Program-made: the position numbers and the translations under genes
Part shown: in pieces, positions 7,723-16,421 of the stretch
Layout: every line of letters starts with the position of its first letter
Numbering within the stretch: the first letter of the stretch is position 1
Source: Nioella sp965215655
GTDB lineage: Bacteria > Pseudomonadota > Alphaproteobacteria > Rhodobacterales > Rhodobacteraceae
NCBI RefSeq assembly: GCF_965215655.1
Contig: NZ_OZ244111.1
Span: 3,658,001-3,722,000 of the forward strand
DNA: 64,000 nt
Direction of reading: 5' to 3'
Notes under the pieces: model-generated
Database searches by the model: none
Told to the model about the DNA's origin: nothing
Seen by the model: only the letters and a program-made list of their open reading frames with translations

Positions 7723-10170
7723 ATGGCTGATTTCCCCACATCCGCAAAGGTCGTCATCATCGGGGGCGGTGCCGTTGGTGCGTCGAGCCTCTATCACCTT
7801 GCCAAGAAGGGTTGGACCGACTGCGTTCTGCTGGAAAAAAACGAGCTGACGGCCGGATCGACCTGGCACGCGGCGGGGAACGTGCCGACCTTCTCGACAT
7901 CCTGGGCCGTCATGAACATGCAGCGCTATTCGACCGAGCTTTATGCGCGCTTGGGCGAAGAGGTGGATTACCCGATGAACTATCACCAGACCGGCTCGAT
8001 CCGGCTGGCGCATTCGAAAGAGCGGATGCAGGAGTTCGAACGCGCCAAGGGGATGGGCCTGCAACAGGGCATGAACCTTGAGATCCTGACGCCTGAGGAG
8101 GTGAAGGAGCGCTATCCGTTCATTGAGACGCATGACATCAAGGGCGCGCTCTATGATCCGAACGATGGCGATATCGACCCGGCGCAGCTGACGCAGGCGC
8201 TGGCCAAGGGCGCGCGCGACATGGGGGCAAAGATCATCCGCTTCTGCCCCGCGACGGGTGTGACGCAGAAAGAGGATGGCAGCTGGATCGTCCACACCGA
8301 CAAGGGCGATATCGCCTGCGACTACGTTGTGAACGCCGCGGGTTATTACGCGCAGCAGGTGGGCGAATGGTTCAAGCCCTATGGCGGGCGCACCGTGCCG
8401 ATGATGGTGATGAGCCATCAATACGTGCTGACCGAAGAAATCCCCGAGGTCGAGGCATGGAGCAAGGAAAACGGCCGCAAGCTGCCGCTTCTGCGCGATG
8501 TGGACGTGTCCTACTACTTCCGGCAGGAAAAGCACGGGTTCAACATCGGCCCGTATGAACCGAATTGTAAGGCGGAATGGGCTGGATCGCCCGATGAGGT
8601 GCCGAACGATTTCAGCTTCCAGCTTTGGACGGATGATCTTGAGCGCATCGAGGACATCGTTGCGGATTCGATGGAGCGTGTACCGCTGGCCGCAACCGCC
8701 GGGATCAGCCGCATCATCAACGGCCCGATCCCCTACGCGCCGGACGGGATGCCGCTGCTCGGGCCGATGCCCGGCGTGAAAAACGCCTTCGAGGCCTGCG
8801 TGTTTACCTTCGGGATCGCGCAGGGTGGCGGGGCCGGCAAGGTTCTGGCGGAATGGATCGTCGATGGCGCGACCGAATGGGACATGTGGGCCTGCGATCC
8901 GCGCCGCTACACCGACTACACCGACCACGAGTACTGCGTCGCCAAGGGGATGGAGGTATACGGCAACGAATACGCCATGCATTTCCCCTGGCACCGCTGG
9001 CCCGCCGCGCCGGACCGCAAGCTGTCGCCAGTGCATGACAAAGTGAAAGCGCTCGGCGGCGTGATGGGCGACTATAACGGGTGGGAACGGGCCAACTGGA
9101 TCGCGCAGCCCGGTGACGACACCAGCGAGGACAGCACACACACCTGGGGCCGCTCTGGTCCTTGGGAGCAGCGGATCAAGGAAGAATGCGAGGCGGTGCG
9201 CGATGCCTGTGGCGTGCTCGATCTTCCCGGCTTCTCTCGCTTCTGGGTGAAGGGCGAAGGCGCAGACGAATGGCTGCGCGGCTTCTGCACCGGGGGCATT
9301 CCCAAGGTAGGGAGGATCGGCCTGATCTATGTCTCTGACCATCGGGGCCGCATCCTGACCGAGATGAGCTGTATCCGGCTGGAGGAAAACAGCTTCGTCC
9401 TGATCACGGCGGCAACGGCCCAGTGGCATGACGGGGAATTGGTGAAACGGTCGGTGCCCGAGGGCGTCACCGTGACCGAGACCACCCGCGACCGGGACTG
9501 TCTGATTGTGGCGGGGCCGACCTCGCGCGATGTGCTGGCCGGGTTGACCGATGCGGACCTGACGCAAGGCTGGCTGACCCATCAGCATGCAACCGTCGCC
9601 GGAAAACCCGCCTTCCTGATCCGGGTCTCCTTTACCGGGGAACTGGGCTGGGAGGTCCATGCCGCGAACGAAGACATGCCCGCGATCTACGAGGCGATCA
9701 TCGACGCGGGCGCCAAGCCCTTCGGCATGTGGGCGCTGAATTCCCTGCGGATCGAAAAGGGCTATCGCGCGTGGAAGGGCGACCTTTCGACTGATTATTC
9801 CCTCTTCGAAGGCGGGCTCGACCGGTTCGTGAAGCTCGACAAGCCGCAGGATTTCACTGGCAAGGCCGCGCTGATGGCCGAGAAACAGCAGGGATCGAAG
9901 AAGCGCTTCGTCACGCTGATCGTGGACGCGGGCGATTGCGACGCACCTTACATGTCCTGCCTCTGGCATGACGGGCAGATCGTGGGCGAAACCACGTCCG
10001 GGGCCTGGGGCTACCGCGTGGGGGCGTCGGTCGCGCTTGGCATGGTGCGGGCCGATCTGGCCGTTCCGGGTACGGAACTGGAGGTGGAGATATATGGCGA
10101 ACGGTTCCGTGCGGTGGTGCAGGAAGACCGCCCGCTATGGGACCCGGAAAACGAAAGGCTGCGTGCGTGA
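7723..10170 (+). CDS. GcvT-type FAD-dependent oxidoreductase (dimethylglycine/sarcosine dehydrogenase-like), paralogue 1
   Basis: An 815-residue protein with the standard four-part layout: FAD-binding DAO domain (1-370) with GGGAVG near residue 14, a middle FAO_M segment (about 375-430), GcvT folate-binding domain (about 440-720), and GcvT C-terminal barrel (about 725-810). TAGSTWHAAG places a histidine at residue 49, the residue that carries covalent FAD in dimethylglycine and sarcosine dehydrogenases. The family oxidatively removes an N-methyl group and hands it to tetrahydrofolate as 5,10-methylene-THF. I chose ATG 7723 (AAAGGA at 7711-7716) over the TTG at 7708. Its stop overlaps the GTG of the methyltransferase gene. 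The methylated substrate is not evident. Confidence 0.88.
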   Translation: MADFPTSAKVVIIGGGAVGASSLYHLAKKGWTDCVLLEKNELTAGSTWHAAGNVPTFSTSWAVMNMQRYSTELYARLGEEVDYPMNYHQTGSIRLAHSKERMQEFERAKGMGLQQGMNLEILTPEEVKERYPFIETHDIKGALYDPNDGDIDPAQLTQALAKGARDMGAKIIRFCPATGVTQKEDGSWIVHTDKGDIACDYVVNAAGYYAQQVGEWFKPYGGRTVPMMVMSHQYVLTEEIPEVEAWSKENGRKLPLLRDVDVSYYFRQEKHGFNIGPYEPNCKAEWAGSPDEVPNDFSFQLWTDDLERIEDIVADSMERVPLAATAGISRIINGPIPYAPDGMPLLGPMPGVKNAFEACVFTFGIAQGGGAGKVLAEWIVDGATEWDMWACDPRRYTDYTDHEYCVAKGMEVYGNEYAMHFPWHRWPAAPDRKLSPVHDKVKALGGVMGDYNGWERANWIAQPGDDTSEDSTHTWGRSGPWEQRIKEECEAVRDACGVLDLPGFSRFWVKGEGADEWLRGFCTGGIPKVGRIGLIYVSDHRGRILTEMSCIRLEENSFVLITAATAQWHDGELVKRSVPEGVTVTETTRDRDCLIVAGPTSRDVLAGLTDADLTQGWLTHQHATVAGKPAFLIRVSFTGELGWEVHAANEDMPAIYEAIIDAGAKPFGMWALNSLRIEKGYRAWKGDLSTDYSLFEGGLDRFVKLDKPQDFTGKAALMAEKQQGSKKRFVTLIVDAGDCDAPYMSCLWHDGQIVGETTSGAWGYRVGASVALGMVRADLAVPGTELEVEIYGERFRAVVQEDRPLWDPENERLRA

Positions 10171-11063
10171 CGGCGGTCACCCTTCTGGACGGGTCTATCG
10201 GGCAGGAACTGGTGCACCGCGCCGGGGATCGTCCGACGCCGCTGTGGTCCACTTCGGTGATGCTGGACCGGCCAAAGCTGGTGCGCGCAGTCCATGGCGA
10301 CTACTTCGACGTGGGCGCGACCATTGCCACCACCAACACCTATTCAGTGTTGCGCGACCGGCTGCGCCCTGAAGGTCTGGAAGATTGCTTTGCCGATCTG
10401 ATCGAAACGGCTCTGGCCGAGGTGGAAGCTGCGCGCGATGCCCATGGCGGTGGCCGGATTGCCGGGTCGCTTGGGCCGCTGCGCGCCTCCTACCGGCCCG
10501 ACCTCTGCCCGCCTGAGGACGAGGCTGCGACCGCCTATGCGGAACTGGTGCGCCTGATGGAAGGGCGGGTTGACCTGTTCCTGATCGAAACCGTGTCGTC
10601 GCTCCTGCAGGCGCGCGGTGCACTGGCAGGCTGCGCCGGGACCAAGCTGCCGGTCTGGCTGTCTGTGTCGGTCGATGATGAGAACGGCACGCTGTTGCGG
10701 TCTGGCGAGACGTTAACGCAGCTTGCAGCAGTGGTGGAAGCGTTCCACCCCGACGCAGTGCTGGTCAACTGCTCCCGCCCCGAAGCCATATGTACGGCAT
10801 TGACACTCCTCAGGCCGCTTGGGCTGCCCATTGGGGCCTATGCCAACGGGTTCACGAGGATCTCCGATGGCTTTCTTCAGGATCGCCCGACCGTGGATGC
10901 GCTGAGCGCCCGCAAGGATCTCGGCCCTGCCGAGTACGCTGACTTTGCCATGGGCTGGGTCGATGCAGGCGCCACGATTGTCGGGGGCTGCTGCGAGGTT
11001 AGCCCCGCCCATATTGCTGAACTTGCCCGGCGGCTGACCGCCGCAGGCCACAAGATCGTCTGA
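10167..11063 (+). CDS. Homocysteine S-methyltransferase family protein
   Basis: A 298-residue TIM-barrel methyltransferase of the betaine-homocysteine/S-methylmethionine-homocysteine group. The zinc-thiol motif is present: one Cys in VNCSRPE and the adjacent pair in VGGCCEVSPAHI, the standard three-cysteine site that activates homocysteine. The N-terminal LLDGSIGQELV corresponds to the family's (L/V)LDG(G/A) start. GTG 10167 overlaps the preceding stop (GTGA), with GAAAGG at 10153-10158 as ribosome binding site. Its place between two N-demethylases suggests the methyl donor is a betaine-type compound whose partly demethylated product they then process. That is inference from context. Confidence 0.88.
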   Translation: MTAVTLLDGSIGQELVHRAGDRPTPLWSTSVMLDRPKLVRAVHGDYFDVGATIATTNTYSVLRDRLRPEGLEDCFADLIETALAEVEAARDAHGGGRIAGSLGPLRASYRPDLCPPEDEAATAYAELVRLMEGRVDLFLIETVSSLLQARGALAGCAGTKLPVWLSVSVDDENGTLLRSGETLTQLAAVVEAFHPDAVLVNCSRPEAICTALTLLRPLGLPIGAYANGFTRISDGFLQDRPTVDALSARKDLGPAEYADFAMGWVDAGATIVGGCCEVSPAHIAELARRLTAAGHKIV

Positions 11064-11074
11064 GGAACAAGTAG

Positions 11075-13519
11075 ATGTCCAAGATCCCCTCCCACGCGCG
11101 TGTTGTCATTATCGGTGGCGGCGTGTCCGGCTGTTCGGTTGCCTATCATCTGGCGAAACTGGGCTGGAAAGACATTGTGCTGCTGGAACGCAAGGTTCTG
11201 ACCTGCGGCACGACCTGGCACGCGGCGGGCCTGATCGGTCAGCTGCGCGGCAGCCAGAACGCCACCCGTCTGGCGAAGTATTCCGCCGATCTTTACGTGA
11301 AACTGGAGGAAGAGACCGGCGTTGCCACGGGGATGCGGCAGAACGGGTCCATCACCGTCGCGCTGACCGAGCACCGGTATGAAGAAATTCTTCGGCAGGC
11401 CACTCTGGCCCGCGCATTTGACGTGGATGTGGCCGAGATCTCGCCCGAGCAGGTGAAGGAGATGTATCCGCATCTCAATGTCTCTGACGTCGTGGGCGCG
11501 GTGCATCTGCCACTCGATGGTCAGTGTGATCCCGCGAATATCGCCATGGCCCTGGCCAAGGGCGCCCGGATGCGCGGTGCGCAGGTGATCGAGGGCGTGA
11601 AGGTCACGGGCGTGACCCAGGCAAATGGCGCGGTCACGGGCGTCGATTGGGAAAGCGGCGGCGATGCCGGGCATATCGCCGCTGATCTGGTGGTGAATTG
11701 CGGCGGTATGTGGGGCCGAAACCTGGCAGCGGCGTCTGGCGTGACCCTGCCGCTTCATGCCTGCGAGCATTTCTACCTTGTGACCGAAGCCATCGAGGGG
11801 CTGAACCGCCTGCCGGTGCTGCGGGTGCCCGACGAATGCGCTTACTACAAGGAAGACGCGGGCAAGATGATGCTGGGGGCCTTTGAGCCTAAGGCCAAGC
11901 CCTGGGGCATGAACGGCATCCCCGAGGATTTCGAGTTCGACAGCCTGCCAGAGGATTTCGACCATTTCGAGCCCATTCTGGGAATGGCCATGAACCGGAT
12001 GCCAATGTTCGAAACAGCGGGCATCCACACCTTCTTCAACGGGCCGGAAAGCTTCACCCCCGATGACCGTTACTATCTGGGCGAAGCGCCTGAGCTGCGC
12101 GGGTATTGGGTCGCCGCCGGGTACAACTCCATTGGCATCGTGTCCTCCGGCGGGGCAGGCATGGCGCTGGCGCAGTGGATGGAGGATGGCGAACCACCCT
12201 TCGACCTGTGGGAATCCGACATCCGCCGGGCGCAGCCATTCCAGAAAAACCGCAAGTATCTGAAGGAACGGGTCAGCGAAACGCTCGGCCTGCTCTACGC
12301 TGATCACTATCCTTACCTGCAGGTCACAACCTCGCGCGGGGTGCGCCGGTCGCCGTTGCATGAGCACCTGAAAGCGCGCGGTGCGGTCTTTGGCGAGATG
12401 GCCGGGTGGGAACGCGCCAACTGGTTCGCCTTCGACGGTCAGGAACGTGAATACCGCTACGACTGGAAGGGCCAGAACTGGTTCGAGAACCACAAGGCCG
12501 AGCATATGGCGGTGCGTGAGGGTGTGGGCCTCTTTGACATGACCAGCTTCGGCAAGATCCGGGTCGAGGGGCGCGATGCTCTGGCCTTCCTTCAGCGGCT
12601 TTGCGCGGCTGACATGGACGTGGCACCGGGCAAGATCGTCTACACCCAGATGCTGAATAATCGCGGCGGCATCGAGTGCGATCTGACCGTGACGCGCCTG
12701 TCCGAGACGGCCTTCTTCCTCGTGGTGCCGGGGGCGACCCTGCAACGCGATCTCGCTTGGCTGCGGCGGCATCTGGGGGATGAGTTCGTCGTGATCACCG
12801 ATGTGACCGCGTCTGAGGCGGTGCTTTGTGTGATGGGCCCGAAATCGCGTGAGTTGATGCAGGCGGTCAGCCCCGATGATTTCTCGAACGAGGCGCATCC
12901 CTTTGGTATGGCGCGCGAGATCGAGATCGGCATGGGACTGGCCCGCGCGCATCGCGTGACCTATGTGGGCGAGCTCGGGTGGGAGATTTACGTCTCCTCC
13001 GACATGGCATGCCACGTGTTCGAGGCACTGGAAGAGGCGGGCGCCGGGATGGGCCTGAAGCTGTGCGGTCTGCACACGCTGGACAGCTGCCGGACGGAAA
13101 AGGCCTTCCGCCACTTTGGCCATGACATCACCGATGAGGATCACGTGCTGGAGGCGGGGCTCGGCTTTGCGGTCAAGGCAGACAAGGGCGATTTCATCGG
13201 CCGCGATGCGGTGTTGAAGAAGCGTGAGGAAGGATTGCAACGGCGGCTGGTGCAGTTCCTGCTGGAAGACCCGGAACCGATGCTCTTCCACAACGAGGCG
13301 ATTGTGCGTGATGGAAAAATGGTCGGCTATCTGACCTCTGGCAATTACGGTCATTTCCTCGGGGCGGCTGTGGGGCTTGGCTATGTGCCCTGCGAAGGCG
13401 AAAGCGCGGCGGATGTGCTGGCATCCAGCTACGAGATCGAGATCGCCGGAAAACGGCACAAGGCGATTGCCAGCCTGAAACCGATGTATGACCCCAAGGC
13501 CGAACGGGTGAAGGCATGA
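11075..13519 (+). CDS. GcvT-type FAD-dependent oxidoreductase (dimethylglycine/sarcosine dehydrogenase-like), paralogue 2
   Basis: An 814-residue protein with the same four-domain layout as the gene at 7723-10170: DAO domain with GGGVSG near residue 14, FAO_M, GcvT and GcvT C-terminal domains. TCGTTWHAAG again places the covalent-FAD histidine at residue 49. The two proteins are clearly divergent through the catalytic half, so they probably act on different N-methyl compounds or on successive steps. ATG 11075 follows GAGGA at 11062-11066, and the stop overlaps the next ATG (ATGA at 13516-13519). Sequence alone does not separate dimethylglycine from sarcosine dehydrogenase. Confidence 0.88.
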   Translation: MSKIPSHARVVIIGGGVSGCSVAYHLAKLGWKDIVLLERKVLTCGTTWHAAGLIGQLRGSQNATRLAKYSADLYVKLEEETGVATGMRQNGSITVALTEHRYEEILRQATLARAFDVDVAEISPEQVKEMYPHLNVSDVVGAVHLPLDGQCDPANIAMALAKGARMRGAQVIEGVKVTGVTQANGAVTGVDWESGGDAGHIAADLVVNCGGMWGRNLAAASGVTLPLHACEHFYLVTEAIEGLNRLPVLRVPDECAYYKEDAGKMMLGAFEPKAKPWGMNGIPEDFEFDSLPEDFDHFEPILGMAMNRMPMFETAGIHTFFNGPESFTPDDRYYLGEAPELRGYWVAAGYNSIGIVSSGGAGMALAQWMEDGEPPFDLWESDIRRAQPFQKNRKYLKERVSETLGLLYADHYPYLQVTTSRGVRRSPLHEHLKARGAVFGEMAGWERANWFAFDGQEREYRYDWKGQNWFENHKAEHMAVREGVGLFDMTSFGKIRVEGRDALAFLQRLCAADMDVAPGKIVYTQMLNNRGGIECDLTVTRLSETAFFLVVPGATLQRDLAWLRRHLGDEFVVITDVTASEAVLCVMGPKSRELMQAVSPDDFSNEAHPFGMAREIEIGMGLARAHRVTYVGELGWEIYVSSDMACHVFEALEEAGAGMGLKLCGLHTLDSCRTEKAFRHFGHDITDEDHVLEAGLGFAVKADKGDFIGRDAVLKKREEGLQRRLVQFLLEDPEPMLFHNEAIVRDGKMVGYLTSGNYGHFLGAAVGLGYVPCEGESAADVLASSYEIEIAGKRHKAIASLKPMYDPKAERVKA

Positions 13520-14349
13520 GGCTGACTGCCCGCCACGACAGGTTTGCAGAGCTGCATAGCGCGGGTTGTTTCGTGATCCCGAACCCGTGGGATATCGGAT
13601 CGGCCCGGATGATGGCGGCCATGGGCGCGCAGGCCTTGGCCACCTCCTCGGCGGCGCAGGCGTTCACCCTTGGGCGGCCTGACATGGGCACCATCACGCG
13701 GGACGAGGCACTGGCCCACGCGGAAGATATCGTCGCGGCGACCGGCCTGCCGGTATCGGGCGACTTTGAGAACGGCTTTGCCGATGACCCTGACGGTGTG
13801 GCCGAGACCATCCGGTTGGCGGCAGAGGCGGGTCTTTCGGGCTGCGGGATCGAAGACACGCAAATGGTGGCAGACAACCCGGCCTATGAATTCGATCTGG
13901 CGTTGGAGCGGATCCGCGCCGCAGCATCAGCCGCCCGCGGTCTTGGCCGGCCCTTCGTGCTGGTGGCCCGCGCCGATGGCGTGATGAACGGCACCTATGA
14001 CCTGGCCGAGGGCATCCACCGTTTGCAGGCATTCGAGGCGGCAGGGGCCGATTGCCTCTATCTGCCTGGTCCGCCGGGAAAGTCAGAACTGGCGCAGGTG
14101 CTGGCCTCGGTTTCGGCCCCGGTCAACGCGCTGGCCGCCGGACCCTTGAAAGACATGACGGTGGCCGAAATGGCCGCCATGGGCGTGCGTCGAATTTCAA
14201 CCGGCAGCCAGATCGCCCGCGTGACCCATGCCGCGATCCGCGATTGCATGGGCGCGATGCTGAACGACGGACATTTCGAGCCGCTGAAACAATCGGCCTC
14301 GGGTGACGATATCGACATTCTGCTGAATGGAGGAATGGCAGATGACTGA
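13516..14349 (+). CDS. Isocitrate lyase/PEP mutase superfamily protein
   Basis: A 277-residue TIM barrel of the phosphoenolpyruvate mutase/2-methylisocitrate lyase superfamily. The N-terminal FVIPNPWDIGSARMM strand, the metal-binding SGDFENGFADD segment, the acidic GCGIEDTQ strand and VLVARADG are all recognisable. The usual isocitrate-lyase loop KKCGH is not seen, which fits the short alpha/beta-ketoacid lyase-like or oxaloacetate decarboxylase-like side branch. It is coupled by ATGA to the preceding demethylase and overlaps the next gene by 8 bases. Its contribution to methylamine catabolism is unclear; it may process a C-C backbone product. Confidence 0.82.
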   Translation: MRLTARHDRFAELHSAGCFVIPNPWDIGSARMMAAMGAQALATSSAAQAFTLGRPDMGTITRDEALAHAEDIVAATGLPVSGDFENGFADDPDGVAETIRLAAEAGLSGCGIEDTQMVADNPAYEFDLALERIRAAASAARGLGRPFVLVARADGVMNGTYDLAEGIHRLQAFEAAGADCLYLPGPPGKSELAQVLASVSAPVNALAAGPLKDMTVAEMAAMGVRRISTGSQIARVTHAAIRDCMGAMLNDGHFEPLKQSASGDDIDILLNGGMADD

Positions 14350-15886
14350 GGCAACAGAACCCCAAGCGCGTAGCCGCCGATCCGGTGGCCGCGCCGCCCG
14401 CAAGGCCCTTCGCTCGGCACCGCCCGCGGAACACACCCGGTCCATCCGGCCTGGCATGCCCGGCGGCACTTTGAAACCCCTGACGGATGCGAGTATCGAG
14501 CGCATCCACAAGGCCGCGCTTCAAGCTTTGGAAACCATCGGCCTGTCGGGGGCACCGGAGTCGGGCATCGAGATCCTGACCGGGGCCGGGGCGATCCTTG
14601 GCGATGACGGGCGTATCAGGTTCCCCGCTGCCCTGGTTGAGGACACGCTGGCCATGGCGGCGCGCGATATCACCCTGTGTGGGCGCGATCCGCGATATGA
14701 CATGCACCTGTCCGGCACCAACACCCATTTTGGAACAGCAGGCGCGGCGGTGCATCTGGTCGATTTGGAAACCAACAGCTACCGCGAATCCACCGCGCAG
14801 GATCTGCATGACGCGGCCCGGATCACGCAGGCGCTGGACAATATCCATTTCTTCCAGCGGCCCATGGTGTGCCGGGATATTCCCGATAACCTCGATATGG
14901 ATCTGAACACCATCTACGGCGCAGTTGCAGGCACCACCAAGCATATCGGCACCTCCTTCTCGGACCCGTCCCATGTCGAGAAGTGTTTCGAGCTGATCTA
15001 TATGCTGGCGGGTGGCGAGGCGGCCTATCGGGAACGGCCCTTCATCTCGAACTCCAACTGCTTTGTTGTGCCGCCGATGACCTTCGCAACCGAAAGCTGC
15101 GAAACAATGGAGGCCTGCATTCGCGGCGGAATGCCGATCCTTCTGCTGTCGGCTGGCATGGCTGGGGCCACGGCGCCCTCGACCATCGCAGGGGCGATCA
15201 CGCAGGGGGTTGCCGAGTGTCTGGCTGGGCTCGTCTATGTCAACGCCATCGCGCCAGGGCATCCGGCGATCATGGGCACCTGGCCCTTCGGGCTGGACCT
15301 GCGCACAGGGGCCATGTCGATCGGGTCCGGTGAACAGGCGCTTCTGACGGCGGGCTGCGCGCAGATGCACCAGTTCTATGGTCTGCCGGGCGGGGCTGCC
15401 GCAGGCGCTTCGGATAGCAAGCTGCCAGACATGCAGGCTGGATGGGAACAGATGTGTTCCAACGTCATGGCCGGGCTGTCGGGGGTGAACATGGTTTACG
15501 AGGCGGCGGGGATGCATGCCTCGCTGCTCGGCTTCTGCCATGAGTCGCTGATCCTGGGTGATGACCTGATCGGCCAGGCCCTGCGCTGCGTGCGCGGGAT
15601 CGAGGTGGATGACGAGACGCTGGCCCTCGATCAGATGGCCGAGGTCTGCCTTGGCGGGCCGGGCCACTACCTCGGCACCGACCGGACGCTGGCGCGGATG
15701 GAATCGGACTTCGTCTATCCGAAATACGGCAACCGGATGAGCCCCAAGGAATGGGCAGAAGCCGGCAAACCGATGCTGCTGGACGCCGCGACGGCCAGGA
15801 AACAGGCGATCCTTTCCAGCGCGCCGAACCTGATCTCGCCCGAGATCGACGTCGCGGTGCGTCAGACGTTCAATATCGTGATCTGA
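14342..15886 (+). CDS. Trimethylamine methyltransferase family protein (MttB-like, without pyrrolysine)
   Basis: A 514-residue member of the MttB superfamily (PF06253) with an Arg-rich N-terminus (about 8-40). Conserved blocks include FGTAGAAVHLVDLETN, HFFQRPMVCRDIPDN, STIAGAITQGVAECLAG and GLPGGAAAGASDSK. No in-frame amber codon occurs, so it belongs to the non-pyrrolysine branch whose studied members demethylate quaternary amines (glycine betaine, proline betaine, carnitine) and pass the methyl group to a corrinoid protein. No corrinoid-binding protein gene is next to it. GGAGGA at 14330-14335 favours ATG 14342 over ATG 14327. It ends the XRE-led operon. Confidence 0.85.
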   Translation: MTEATEPQARSRRSGGRAARKALRSAPPAEHTRSIRPGMPGGTLKPLTDASIERIHKAALQALETIGLSGAPESGIEILTGAGAILGDDGRIRFPAALVEDTLAMAARDITLCGRDPRYDMHLSGTNTHFGTAGAAVHLVDLETNSYRESTAQDLHDAARITQALDNIHFFQRPMVCRDIPDNLDMDLNTIYGAVAGTTKHIGTSFSDPSHVEKCFELIYMLAGGEAAYRERPFISNSNCFVVPPMTFATESCETMEACIRGGMPILLLSAGMAGATAPSTIAGAITQGVAECLAGLVYVNAIAPGHPAIMGTWPFGLDLRTGAMSIGSGEQALLTAGCAQMHQFYGLPGGAAAGASDSKLPDMQAGWEQMCSNVMAGLSGVNMVYEAAGMHASLLGFCHESLILGDDLIGQALRCVRGIEVDDETLALDQMAEVCLGGPGHYLGTDRTLARMESDFVYPKYGNRMSPKEWAEAGKPMLLDAATARKQAILSSAPNLISPEIDVAVRQTFNIVI

Positions 15887-15907
15887 TCAGTGGCGCGGCC
15901 CACGTCC

Positions 15908-16333
15908 TCAGGGATGATAGGCCGCGTCCCTCTGCCAGCCCTCAAAGCCCGATTGCATGACGACCACGTTGGTTCGCCCCGCCACGCGCAACGCGAATGT
16001 GGCCTGCGAAGAGCGCGCGCCGGTGTTGCAGAACAGGATGGTCATCCGGGTCTCGGGGATCTCGTCAATCCGGTCCAGCACCTCGCGCCATTCGATATGA
16101 ATCGCTCCGGGGATGGTCGCCTCGGCATGTTGCGCCGCGCTGCGGGTGTCGACGAAGAGCGCGGCATCGAACACGGTCTGGTCAATCTGCTGTGGCAAGA
16201 TGATGCCCGCCGTTTCCTCGGCGAACATCAGGTAATCCTGCATCGCTTCGATCGCCGCGTCCTGCTGTGCAAGCGCCGGGGATGTAAGAGCTAAACAAAG
16301 CGTGCCAGCAGCCAGCGCGGATTTGAGTGACAT
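15908..16333 (-). CDS. Exported rhodanese-like domain protein
   Basis: A 141-residue protein. Residues 1-22 form a signal peptide (MSLKSALAAGTLCLALTSPA, then LAQ), so it is probably periplasmic. The rest is one rhodanese domain with VDTRSAAQHAEATIPGA and the active-site loop FCNTGARSSQA, whose Cys would carry the persulfide. Single-domain exported rhodaneses have no fixed function. It converges with the MttB-like gene and is followed on its own strand by no other gene for the cluster. It lies 83 bases downstream of the PAN-domain gene and may be co-transcribed with it, although hairpins intervene. Confidence 0.85.
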   Translation of the reverse strand: MSLKSALAAGTLCLALTSPALAQQDAAIEAMQDYLMFAEETAGIILPQQIDQTVFDAALFVDTRSAAQHAEATIPGAIHIEWREVLDRIDEIPETRMTILFCNTGARSSQATFALRVAGRTNVVVMQSGFEGWQRDAAYHP

Positions 16334-16381
16334 CCGAATCTCCTTTCAAGGCGGGTCGGCACCGGGCCGAAACGCATGCAG

Positions 16382-16421
16382 GCCGCCGACCTCCAAACCG
16401 GCGGCTAGCGGGTTTGCTAGC
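16382..16421 (-). terminator. Two tandem hairpins downstream of the PAN-domain gene
   Basis: GCTAGC/GCTAGC (16404-16409 and 16416-16421) overlaps the stop codon, and GCCGCCG/CGGCGGC (16382-16388 and 16399-16405) follows it on the minus strand. The stems share two bases, so they may be alternatives. No T-run follows, so intrinsic termination is uncertain. Confidence 0.4.

Noticed and set aside
7705..9969. 754-residue open frame antisense to the first demethylase gene
   Set aside because: It mirrors a well-supported GcvT-type gene, has an Arg/His/Pro-rich composition typical of antisense frames in GC-rich DNA, and matches no family.
10877..13459. 860-residue open frame antisense to the second demethylase gene
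   Set aside because: Same reason: shadow of the sense codon pattern, no ribosome binding site, no recognisable domain.
13516..14349. True isocitrate lyase or methylisocitrate lyase
   Set aside because: The KKCGH catalytic loop of those enzymes is not seen and the protein is short, so only the superfamily is claimed.
14342..15886. Pyrrolysine-encoding MttB
   Set aside because: There is no in-frame amber codon; the reading frame is continuous for 514 residues.
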